A stretch of 64,000 bases of DNA from Clostridiaceae bacterium (GTDB lineage Bacteria > Bacillota > Clostridia > Lachnospirales > Lachnospiraceae), in assembly GCA_910574345.1 (NCBI GenBank), contig CAJSZV010000018.1, forward strand, positions 1 through 64,000, read 5' to 3'. The notes beneath the pieces were generated by a model. The model saw only the letters and a list, made by a program, of their open reading frames with translations, did not search any database and was not told the DNA's origin. This document shows positions 16,302 to 25,829 of the stretch, one piece after another; position 1 is the stretch's first letter; every line of letters starts with the position of its first letter. Made by a program: the position numbers and the translations under genes.

Positions 16302-17915
16302 ATGAGATTAAATTATGAGGGCCTCAAGGAGAGGGAGTTGTGGAAAGAAGCATCAGTGAAACTTCCCTGCTATGACTGGAAAGCCATGTGTGAAGCTACC
16401 GAAAAGGCGCCTGTGTGGGTGCATTTTGGAGCAGGAAATATTTTCAGAGGTTTTATCGCCGGGCTTCAGCAGAAGCTTCTGAATGACGGGCTGGCCGAAA
16501 GCGGGATTGTGGCGGCGGAAACATTTGACTATGATATCATAGATAAGATATACTGGCCTCATGACAGCATGACTTTGATGGTCAGCCTAAAGCCTGACGG
16601 AGACACGGATCGGGAAGTCATCGCTTCGATTGCAAAGGGAATCAAAGCAGACAGTTCCCATAAGGAACAGTGGACGGCTTTGAAGAAGGTCTTTGAGAAT
16701 CCCTCCCTTCAGATGGCAAGCTTTACCATAACGGAAAAGGGATATGCCATAACCGACATGGAAGGCAATGTGCTGAAGGTGGTAAAGGAGGATATGGACC
16801 GGGGACCGGACAAGGCCCGTCATGCCATGAGTGCGGCGGCAGCTCTTATGTATGCCAGGTTTAGGGCGGGAGCGGCTCCCATAGCTTTGGTGAGCATGGA
16901 TAACTGCAGCCATAACGGGGAGAAGCTTAAGGGCAGTGTCCTGGCTGTTGTGAGGGCCTGGCGGGAGAATGGCCTGGTGCCGGGGGAATTTGAAGCGTAT
17001 ATGAGTGATGAGACGAGAGTGTCTTTCCCGTGGAGCATGATCGACAAGATCACGCCAAGGCCGGCGGAGGTTATTGAGCGGCAGCTAGAAGAGGCAGGGG
17101 TGGGGGATATGGCCCCGGTGGTTACCGGCAAAAACACCTATATCGCTCCTTTTGTCAACGCGGAGATTCCCCAGTATCTGGTGGTGGAGGATCGTTTCCC
17201 CAACGGTCGTCCCGCTCTTGAAAAGGCAGGTGTGTATCTCACAAACCGGGATACGGTGAATATGACGGAGCGCATGAAAGTGACTACCTGTTTAAATCCC
17301 CTTCACACTGCCCTGGCAGTTTTCGGATGTCTTTTGGGATATGACAGCATTGCCGCGGAGATGGGCGATGAGGAGCTTAAAAAACTGGTGGAACATATCG
17401 GATACGATGAGGGTATGCCGGTTGTGACGGATCCCGGCATCTTAAGCCCTATGGACTTTATTCACGAGGTGATCGACCAAAGGCTGCCCAATCCTTTTAT
17501 TCCCGATACGCCTCAGAGGATTGCCACGGATACCAGCCAGAAAGTGGGCATTCGTTTCGGCGAAACCATCAAATCCTACATGGCAGAGAAGGAGCTGGAT
17601 GTAAACAGCCTGACCTATATTCCCCTTGCCCTGGCAGGATGGCTGCGGTATCTTTTAGGTGTGGACGATAAGGGGGAAACCATGGCAGTGAGCCCGGACC
17701 CCATGCTTTCGGAACTGAAAGGACAGCTGGGGGATGTGAAAGCAGGCGAACCGGATTCTTATAAGGGTCAGCTGAGGTCAATCCTTTCCAATCAGGTGAT
17801 CTTCGGCGTGGATCTGTATGATGCCGGGCTGGCAGATAAGATCGAAGGGATGTTCTGTGAGATGTTAGCAGGGCCGGGGGCCGTAAGGGCTGCGCTTCAA
17901 AAATATATCTCTTAG
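16302..17915 (+). CDS. uxuB: D-mannonate oxidoreductase / fructuronate reductase
   Basis: A 537-residue enzyme of the mannitol dehydrogenase (polyol-specific long-chain) family. It reduces D-fructuronate to D-mannonate with NADH, the step before UxuA. Near the N-terminus WVHFGAGNIFRGFIAGLQQ is the Rossmann nucleotide-binding segment; the C-terminal domain contains the catalytic lysine region (VTTCLNPLHTALAVFG). It lies 57 bases after uxuA with ribosome site GGAAGGGAG. Mannitol-type substrates are possible in the family, but linkage to uxuA supports mannonate. Confidence 0.9.
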   Translation: MRLNYEGLKERELWKEASVKLPCYDWKAMCEATEKAPVWVHFGAGNIFRGFIAGLQQKLLNDGLAESGIVAAETFDYDIIDKIYWPHDSMTLMVSLKPDGDTDREVIASIAKGIKADSSHKEQWTALKKVFENPSLQMASFTITEKGYAITDMEGNVLKVVKEDMDRGPDKARHAMSAAAALMYARFRAGAAPIALVSMDNCSHNGEKLKGSVLAVVRAWRENGLVPGEFEAYMSDETRVSFPWSMIDKITPRPAEVIERQLEEAGVGDMAPVVTGKNTYIAPFVNAEIPQYLVVEDRFPNGRPALEKAGVYLTNRDTVNMTERMKVTTCLNPLHTALAVFGCLLGYDSIAAEMGDEELKKLVEHIGYDEGMPVVTDPGILSPMDFIHEVIDQRLPNPFIPDTPQRIATDTSQKVGIRFGETIKSYMAEKELDVNSLTYIPLALAGWLRYLLGVDDKGETMAVSPDPMLSELKGQLGDVKAGEPDSYKGQLRSILSNQVIFGVDLYDAGLADKIEGMFCEMLAGPGAVRAALQKYIS

Positions 17916-17968
17916 TAGTCCATGACAGATAAGAGCATTCATAAAAGAAAGGGCGGAAAGGAGCAGCG

Positions 17969-18658
17969 ATGTATATTACGGAGCAGTTGCCCAGAGAGAG
18001 CGGCCGTGACTACGCTCTGCGCATGATAAAGGAAAATATTATCCGCCTGGAACTGGAACCGGGAAGCAGTATCAGCGACAGGGAACTGGCGGTCTGCCTT
18101 TCCCTGTCCCGGACGCCGGTGCGGGAGGCTCTTCTGGAACTGGCGAAATATAAGGTGGTGGATATCTATCCTCAAAAGGGCAGTGTGGTATCTCTCATTG
18201 ATTACGAGCTGGTGGAGGAAGCATGCTTTGTCCGCAACGTGCTGGAGACGGCAGTGGTGGAGCTGGCCTGTGAAAAGATTACGGAGGCTCTTTTGGAAGA
18301 ACTGGAAAGCAATGTAAAGCTTCAGCGGTTTTATATACAGGAGAGAGTGCCGGATAAGCTGATGGAGCTGGACGATGAGTTTCACCGTCTGCTGTTTAAG
18401 GCGGCAGGGAAGTTACAGACTTATGAGATGACCAAGGGAATGATGGTGCATTTTGACCGGGTCAGGAATATGGCTCTGGGGACGGTAAAGGACAGAAGTC
18501 TTGCGGAGGATCATCAGAAGATCTTTGAGGCAGTACGGGACAGGGAATCGTCTAAAGCCAAAAAGCTTATGGAAAAACATTTAAATCGGTACAAAGTGGA
18601 TGAGGAGGAAGTCAGGAGACGGTATCCGGGATATTTTAAAGGGCCGGCCAGGGAGTGA
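17969..18658 (+). CDS. GntR family (FCD-type) regulator, probable uxu repressor
   Basis: A 229-residue regulator. The winged helix is at about 10-75 (DRELAVCLSLSRTPVREALL is the recognition region) and an FCD ligand-binding domain at 85-215, with metal-site histidines in DDEFHRLLF and in DHQKIF. The family usually binds the uronate or aldonate whose breakdown it controls. It is encoded in the uxu operon, 53 bases after uxuB with AAAGGAG, and the perfect palindrome at 15061-15088 is its likely operator. Confidence 0.85.
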   Translation: MYITEQLPRESGRDYALRMIKENIIRLELEPGSSISDRELAVCLSLSRTPVREALLELAKYKVVDIYPQKGSVVSLIDYELVEEACFVRNVLETAVVELACEKITEALLEELESNVKLQRFYIQERVPDKLMELDDEFHRLLFKAAGKLQTYEMTKGMMVHFDRVRNMALGTVKDRSLAEDHQKIFEAVRDRESSKAKKLMEKHLNRYKVDEEEVRRRYPGYFKGPARE

Positions 18659-18731
18659 AGCGGCTGGCGCTTTAGGTAGAGATAACCTGAAAACTGTGAT
18701 ATACTTCCCTTATGAGAAAAGGAGGGATAAG

Positions 18732-19064
18732 ATGGCTGTTACGGTAAATATCTATTACAGCGGCAATAACGGAAATGCGAGAAAGTTTGCAGATGAGATG
18801 GTTTCAACCGGGGTTGTTGACAAGATTCGTGCAGAAGAGGGAAATCTCAGATACGAATATTTCTTTCCCATGGGTGATTCGGAAACCGTACTTTTAATCG
18901 ACAGCTGGAAAGACCAGCATTCCATAGATGTCCATCATGCATCTCCTATGATGGCGCAAATCATGGAACTTCGGGAGAAATATGATTTACATATGAAGGT
19001 GGAACGATATGTATCTGATGAGTCGGGAGTTCCCGAAAAGGATATGGCATTTATAAAAGAATAA
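18732..19064 (+). CDS. Antibiotic biosynthesis monooxygenase (ABM) domain protein
   Basis: A 110-residue dimeric ferredoxin-like (ABM/YgiN) protein. Features seen: MAVTVNIYYSGNNGNARKF, EEGNLRYEYFFPMGD, then LIDSWKDQHSIDVHHASPMM, matching the W...A...H..S pattern of the family. Members are quinol monooxygenases or unknown. Start at 18732 by ribosome site AAAGGAGGG; a longer reading from 18600 overlaps the regulator. It is probably the last gene of the uxu operon, with a hairpin after it. A role in uronate metabolism is not established. Confidence 0.8.
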   Translation: MAVTVNIYYSGNNGNARKFADEMVSTGVVDKIRAEEGNLRYEYFFPMGDSETVLLIDSWKDQHSIDVHHASPMMAQIMELREKYDLHMKVERYVSDESGVPEKDMAFIKE

Positions 19065-19070
19065 GGAAAT

Positions 19071-19097
19071 TGCCCCCTCCTAAGCGGGCAGGGGGCA
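19071..19097. terminator. Hairpin between ABM gene and GH1 gene
   Basis: Seen: TGCCCCCT (19071-19078) and AGGGGGCA (19090-19097), a perfect 8-bp GC-rich stem with an 11-base loop. The rightward side has no T-run; leftward the transcript would continue into a T-rich stretch, so it probably ends mainly the minus-strand GH1 gene and may act in both directions. Confidence 0.65.
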
Positions 19098-19125
19098 TAT
19101 GACGGTGCAGCAGTTCCTTCTAAGC

Positions 19126-20650
<1,525 letters not shown>

Positions 20651-20708
20651 AAATTTTATGAGGGAATTTATAAATCAGCGGGACTGCTGCTTTTTGATGA
20701 AACCTTTG

Positions 20709-20737
20709 TTGTATTTCAGAAGCTTTTAAACTATAAT
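20709..20737 (+). promoter_or_regulatory. Promoter of the four-gene island
   Basis: Seen: TTGTAT (20709-20714), 17-base spacer, TATAAT (20732-20737), about 75 bases before the first gene. No palindromic operator is obvious around it. It is the only good promoter for the run of genes to 29474. Confidence 0.6.
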
Positions 20738-20813
20738 AGATAATAGCAGAAAAAGAATTTTGAATAGAATGTAATGAAAATATATGGGATTTATAAGACC
20801 TGGAGGAACAAGG

Positions 20814-22967
20814 ATGGAAAAGCTGGAGTACATTATTGAGGATCGTACCATAGCAGAGGTATTAGGGATACAGAATTTCACGAATGAGGAATCTGCGGTA
20901 TTGGAACTGGTTAAAAATTCCTTTGATGCACAGGCAAAAAATGTCCATATTATTATTTCAAAAGAGCAGATGATCATCGAAGATGATGGAATTGGTATGA
21001 CTCGCAATAAAATCCTGGATTTTTGGATGCATGTTGGAAAAAGCGATAAAGATTATCAGATTGGTGAAAAAGAGAATGCAAGAGTTTTGGCAGGCTCGAA
21101 AGGAGTTGGACGGTTTGCATTGGCCCGTCTGGGGGGAACAGCGGCAGTATATTCAAAGGCAGAGCGGGAGATGGGAATTGTATGGAATACAGATTGGAAT
21201 ACGAATACTTTGGACACGATAAATGACTTGAAAGCCCAGGGAACGAGAATTGAGATAGGGCAGTTAAGAGATAGTTGGACAAAGACCAGAGTCTCGAATT
21301 TAGTCGATTTTTTGTCAAGAACATATAATGATGACTCTATGAAGATCTATGTAGAATACCAAGGCGATAAAAAACAAATACAGAGATATTTTGATGATTT
21401 TAAGTTAGGGATTCATGGAGTAAGTTTGATAAATTTAAACTATGATGCAAAAACCAGGGATTTGACATGCCGGATCGAATCAGATGAATTTAAAGAAGAA
21501 GCTTTAAAATGGTGCCCTGAGACAAATTTGCAGAGAACAGAAGTTGTATTGAATATCGTTGATGAATTGGATGGGATGCAGGAGGCGTTAACACAGGATG
21601 AGATGTCCGAAGAGGCATGGGGAGAGCTATTGACTTCTGTAGGAAGTTTTTCGGCAGAGTTTTATTTTTCTTTAAAAAATCCTTCGGTTGTAGATGCGGA
21701 TAAATTTTGCTATAAACATCGAATTTTAGAAAAACGCTATGGCTATGGAATTGTGCTGTATAGAAATTCCTTTAGCATATCATCTTATGAGGGAAAAAGG
21801 GATTGGCTTGGTTTTGGTAAAAGATCAAGATTATCACCGGCAGCAGCGTCTCATGGAACAGGTTCCTGGAGGGTAAGGGAAAATCAGATATCGGGGAAAG
21901 TGATTATTGATAAAAAAGAAAATGAGCTGCTTGTAGATTTGGCAAACCGACAGGGATTGGTAGAAAATGTTATATACAGAGTTTTTATTCAGATTCTTCT
22001 GTCAGGGATTCAATGCTTTGAGAGATATCGTCAGGGCATTATTCGAAATATCAATAAGAAAAATGAGGCGGAAAAGCCGGCTGAATCTAAAATATTTGAG
22101 ATGATAGTGAAACGGCCTGAGAAGCTGTCTGCCCTTTCTGATGAGGAACGGAATACCTTTGTTCAGGAATTAAAGGGTATGAAAGCAAAGGATAGTGAAA
22201 ACCGACGACAGATGGAAGAAACCGAAAAAAAATATAAATATGATATCCGGTTGTTGAATACATTTGCCACATCAGGACTGAAAGCTGCTTCCATAGCTCA
22301 CGAAATGTTTAATAATAGAAACAACATTGATGAAAATGTAAATTATATTATCGAGGCGCTAAAAAGATATGAACTTTGGGATATTGTAAACGAACCGGAT
22401 AATTTGAGGTATATGCATAGGAATATTCCGGCTCTTCTGAATAAAAATCAAAAAATTAATAAAAAGATAATCTCATTTATGGATGCAATGCTTTCGGAAT
22501 CAGAAAAACAGCAGTTTCAGCCGGAAAGTCTTAAGATTCATGAGATTTTTGAAGAGATAAAGATTGGATGGGAAAAAGACTATTCCTGGGTGGATATTCG
22601 ATTTTCGGCGGAAGAAGGGATGGAACATAGAAGCGCAAAAGATATCTTCAAGGTAATATTTGATAATCTGATCTTGAACAGTATTCAGCAAAATGATGAT
22701 GAAAATATACTCCAGATTTCGATACAGGTTGAAAAGAGAGGAAGAAATATTGAGATCGTTTATTCAGATGATGGAAAGGGACTTCCTCCTAAGTTTCTTC
22801 CTGATCCCATGCGCATACTGGAAGTGCATGCGACGTCGAGAAAAAACGGACATGGAATAGGAATGTGGATTGTTAATAATACAGTTGTTGAAAGTGGTGG
22901 AGAGATCATAAGTATTGAAGGTGTCAATGGCTTTAAAATAAAGTTTAGCATAGGAGATAGAGTGTAG
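20814..22967 (+). CDS. Soluble dual-GHKL ATPase with histidine-kinase-like core
   Basis: A 717-residue protein without signal peptide or membrane segment. Residues 1-110 are a GHKL/HSP90-type ATPase: N-box ELVKNSFDAQ (31-40), DDGIGM (57-62), GSKGVGRFA (94-102). Middle residues 120-400 are of unknown fold with GTGSWRVRENQISGKV, like the transducer part of MutL/HSP90 relatives. A helical region with SIAHEM follows (His496, where the phospho-accepting His of a kinase would be), then a second HATPase near 600-717 with DDGKG (652) and GHGIG (679). Start set by GGAGG at 20802-20806. Low GC. It heads a unit with a receiver protein, an HNH nuclease and an N6-methylase, which suggests a defence ATPase/sensor; the exact family is not known to me. 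Confidence 0.75.
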   Translation: MEKLEYIIEDRTIAEVLGIQNFTNEESAVLELVKNSFDAQAKNVHIIISKEQMIIEDDGIGMTRNKILDFWMHVGKSDKDYQIGEKENARVLAGSKGVGRFALARLGGTAAVYSKAEREMGIVWNTDWNTNTLDTINDLKAQGTRIEIGQLRDSWTKTRVSNLVDFLSRTYNDDSMKIYVEYQGDKKQIQRYFDDFKLGIHGVSLINLNYDAKTRDLTCRIESDEFKEEALKWCPETNLQRTEVVLNIVDELDGMQEALTQDEMSEEAWGELLTSVGSFSAEFYFSLKNPSVVDADKFCYKHRILEKRYGYGIVLYRNSFSISSYEGKRDWLGFGKRSRLSPAAASHGTGSWRVRENQISGKVIIDKKENELLVDLANRQGLVENVIYRVFIQILLSGIQCFERYRQGIIRNINKKNEAEKPAESKIFEMIVKRPEKLSALSDEERNTFVQELKGMKAKDSENRRQMEETEKKYKYDIRLLNTFATSGLKAASIAHEMFNNRNNIDENVNYIIEALKRYELWDIVNEPDNLRYMHRNIPALLNKNQKINKKIISFMDAMLSESEKQQFQPESLKIHEIFEEIKIGWEKDYSWVDIRFSAEEGMEHRSAKDIFKVIFDNLILNSIQQNDDENILQISIQVEKRGRNIEIVYSDDGKGLPPKFLPDPMRILEVHATSRKNGHGIGMWIVNNTVVESGGEIISIEGVNGFKIKFSIGDRV

Positions 22968-22969
22968 CA

Positions 22970-23557
22970 ATGAAAGAAAAAATAAATCTGGTATATATTG
23001 ATGATGAACCGGATATGGCAATTTCGCGTTATCTGGAAGATAATTATCGAAATGACAATGCAGATGTAGATTACAAGGAGTTTATTTTCAAGTGTGAGGA
23101 AGGATATGAGAGTCTGTTAGAGTCAAAAGAGATCAATTTAGCCAATGTGATTCTTATAGATTCCAAGCTCTTTGAAAATGATAATATAAGACATAAGGGT
23201 AAATTTTCAGGGGAAGAGTTTAAGATGATTTTGAGGAAGTTATTTCCATTTATCGAGGTTTTGGTTATTTCACAGAATGGTGAAAATGAGGCTTATGAAA
23301 TTATTCCTAAGTATAGAAGCGGAACATCTGAAAAGTCAGAAGATTATTATGACAGAGTATTAAAAGGAAAGATAGATGAAAGCATTAGGAAGGTGATTAT
23401 TTTCCGAAATATTTCTAAAAAATTGGGAAGGAACAAGGGGCTTGAAGAAGTTCTTGTGGAAAAAACAATGGATTCATTAAATGGTATCAGAGATTATGAA
23501 AATTTGAAAAAGGAAGATATAGATCATTTGATCGCTGCCTTTCAGCAAATAAAATAG
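22970..23557 (+). CDS. Stand-alone receiver-like protein without known output domain
   Basis: A 195-residue protein starting two bases after the ATPase stop. Residues 1-120 have a receiver pattern: acidic pair D11-D12 (YIDDEPD), candidate phospho-acceptor D64 (ILIDSKL), S101 after a hydrophobic strand (VLVISQ). The expected lysine is less clear (K114). There is no helix-turn-helix; the C-terminal 75 residues are helical and unlike known DNA-binding domains. It is most simply the partner of the kinase-like protein upstream. Its output could be protein contact with the nuclease or methylase. AT-rich. Confidence 0.65.
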   Translation: MKEKINLVYIDDEPDMAISRYLEDNYRNDNADVDYKEFIFKCEEGYESLLESKEINLANVILIDSKLFENDNIRHKGKFSGEEFKMILRKLFPFIEVLVISQNGENEAYEIIPKYRSGTSEKSEDYYDRVLKGKIDESIRKVIIFRNISKKLGRNKGLEEVLVEKTMDSLNGIRDYENLKKEDIDHLIAAFQQIK

Positions 23558-23568
23558 AGGTAAAGTAA

Positions 23569-24234
23569 ATGCCAAAAGATAAAGATTACAGAAATACCCA
23601 ATATTGTAAAGAATTAATTGATGTTTCAAATAAAAAAGAAAGGTTGGAAGCACAAATACAAGAGGATTTTCCGAGAACAAGGATTATCTATAATAAGGTA
23701 AAAAAACGTGGTGGAATATATAATCGGAAATTTGCGGAAATTTACAATGAGAAATGTGCGTATTGCGGAATTTTGTTAGGATTGATTCCATTAGAATCTT
23801 TCGAGGTGGATCATTTTATAAATGAGGCTTCTTTTTCTGATACGGAGGAAGACCGCATAAAAGCAGGGAGGATGGAGAATCTGATATGGTCCTGTATAGA
23901 TTGTAATCGGGGTAAAAGCGGGCTTACCATTACTCCGCCTTATGATCATATTTTAAATGTTGATCAAGGGAATATATGTCAGGTATTTGAAAGGGATAAA
24001 GATTTTTACATACGGATAAATGCTCAGTATAAAAATGATGAATTTGTAAAAATGTTTTATGATAGCCTGCATCTGGGGTATCAGAGGCGGCGTATGGATT
24101 ATTTGCTTTTACAGATGTATGGAAGAATGAAAGCAGAGAGAAATGAGATGAAGAAAAATAAACTAGGGGCGGCTTTTTTAGAATTACTTGAAGCAAGAAA
24201 TAGAATGCATATAACAGATGGGAAACGGATATGA
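23569..24234 (+). CDS. HNH endonuclease with zinc finger
   Basis: A 221-residue protein. The HNH core is complete: CAYCG (Cys63, Cys66), EVDHFIN (Asp81-His82), ENL with Asn104, and SCIDCNRGKSG (Cys109, Cys112, Asn113, Lys116). The four cysteines should hold a structural zinc and the DH/N residues the catalytic metal. The N-terminal 60 residues are basic and may bind DNA. It overlaps the methylase by ATGA, so endonuclease and methylase would be made together, as in a type II restriction-modification pair. Specific nuclease activity is inferred, not shown. Confidence 0.8.
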   Translation: MPKDKDYRNTQYCKELIDVSNKKERLEAQIQEDFPRTRIIYNKVKKRGGIYNRKFAEIYNEKCAYCGILLGLIPLESFEVDHFINEASFSDTEEDRIKAGRMENLIWSCIDCNRGKSGLTITPPYDHILNVDQGNICQVFERDKDFYIRINAQYKNDEFVKMFYDSLHLGYQRRRMDYLLLQMYGRMKAERNEMKKNKLGAAFLELLEARNRMHITDGKRI

Positions 24235-25829
24235 AGAGTTTAGAGAATAAATTATCCGGTTCTTATTACACACCTGACAGAACGGTTCAATTTATGAAAA
24301 ACTATTTGCATATTGAACATCAGTATTATACCAAAATATTGGAGCCTTCTGCGGGAGATGGACGTTTTATAGATGCATTTTGTAAAAGTGATGAAATTGA
24401 ACAACTTACAGCGGTTGAATTGGATGAAAAGAAAACAACACTTTTAAGAGAAAAAAAATATTCGGATAAGGTGGTCATTATCAACGATGATTTTTTGGAT
24501 TATGCTTTTAAAGTGCAAGGTAAATTTCATTTAATAATTGGAAATCCACCTTATATTAATATAAAGAATATGGAAAGCAGTACTCTGGAAAAGGCAAAAA
24601 AATTATGTGACAGATTTCATTTGCCATATTCTATGATGAAGAATGTATGGGTTGCTTTTCTTCTTGCGGCAGTTTCATGTCTGAGAGAGTCCGGAGTTAT
24701 ATTTCTGGTATTGCCCATGGAATTTCTGCAGGTACAATATGCGGAAAAAATTCGTATATTTTTGGAGGAGAGGTTTAATACAATACACATTCTAACATTC
24801 AGGGAGGCTATGTTCCCGCAAATTGAACAGGAAGCATGTCTTGTTTATTTGACCAATGAGAATAACAGAGAGCCTAATATTAATTTTAAGATTTATAGGC
24901 AGTTGGATTCACAAACGCCCTTTCATCATTCTGTTATCCAGAGAAATAAACCATTAAAGAAGTGGACAAATGCTATTTTATCTGATCAGGATATTGATGT
25001 TTTAGAACGGATGAGGAAAAGATATATAAGAATTTCAGACATTTGCGAGGCATCTCCAGGAATTGTAACAGGTGCAAACAATGAATTCATTTTAAACTCA
25101 GATGAAGTAGAATCACTGCAATGCGGGGAATATATACTGCCTGTTATTCCTAAAGGCGGTATGTTAAGAGGAAAATTTATTTTAAACCGGGAAGTTGTAA
25201 AGCGGTTAGGAGAGGAAAATGAACGAATATATCTTTTGAATTTATCGAAAACTGATCCAGGTTTATATTCAGAAGAGTTGATCCGGTATCTGAATACGAT
25301 CGGGGAAAAAGAGAATTCGTCGGGGATTAAGCTGAAGGAGCGATATAAATGCAGAAATAGAAAACCATGGTATGGGGTTCCTATTGTTGCCAACGGTGAT
25401 TTGTTTTTTTTTAAGCGATATGATAAGCTTCCAAAGCTTTGCATTAATGAGGCGGATCTATACACAACAGATATTGCTTATAATATGAGACTGAAAGGCT
25501 ATTATGATAAAAGAAGTGCAGCCTTTTGTTTTTATAATTCATTAACTTTAGCACAATGCGAATACTATGGGCGGTATTACGCAGGCGGCGTATCGGAATT
25601 AATCCCAAGTGAGTTTAAAGAACTGGCAATACCATATAAGGATATTTGCGAGGAGGATATTCTTTGTCTGGACAGAATGTTTCAGGAAAATGCGGCAAGT
25701 ATGGAAATTATCAGATTTGTTAATTCCAGAACGATAGGAAAGGATTTGCCATTGGAACAGATCAATCAATTGGATAGCATTAGAAAACGGCTGATGGACA
25801 GAAGAATTACAAAAAAGGAAAAGAAATAA
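24231..25829 (+). CDS. N6-adenine DNA methyltransferase, Eco57I-like
   Basis: A 532-residue gamma-type methylase. Motif X-like SGSYYTPDRTVQFM (9-22), motif I ILEPSAGDGRFIDAF (36-50), acidic VELD (62-65), and catalytic NPPY at 105-108 (IIGNPPYIN) are all present. Residues 260-510 look like a target-recognition domain (DICEASPGIVTGANNEF and, later, YYGRYYAGGVSELIPSEF), so it could choose its own site without a separate specificity subunit. Low GC, like the three genes before it. The stop codon shares one base with the ABC exporter start. A partner of the HNH nuclease in host protection is the likely role. Confidence 0.85.
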   Translation: MKSLENKLSGSYYTPDRTVQFMKNYLHIEHQYYTKILEPSAGDGRFIDAFCKSDEIEQLTAVELDEKKTTLLREKKYSDKVVIINDDFLDYAFKVQGKFHLIIGNPPYINIKNMESSTLEKAKKLCDRFHLPYSMMKNVWVAFLLAAVSCLRESGVIFLVLPMEFLQVQYAEKIRIFLEERFNTIHILTFREAMFPQIEQEACLVYLTNENNREPNINFKIYRQLDSQTPFHHSVIQRNKPLKKWTNAILSDQDIDVLERMRKRYIRISDICEASPGIVTGANNEFILNSDEVESLQCGEYILPVIPKGGMLRGKFILNREVVKRLGEENERIYLLNLSKTDPGLYSEELIRYLNTIGEKENSSGIKLKERYKCRNRKPWYGVPIVANGDLFFFKRYDKLPKLCINEADLYTTDIAYNMRLKGYYDKRSAAFCFYNSLTLAQCEYYGRYYAGGVSELIPSEFKELAIPYKDICEEDILCLDRMFQENAASMEIIRFVNSRTIGKDLPLEQINQLDSIRKRLMDRRITKKEKK

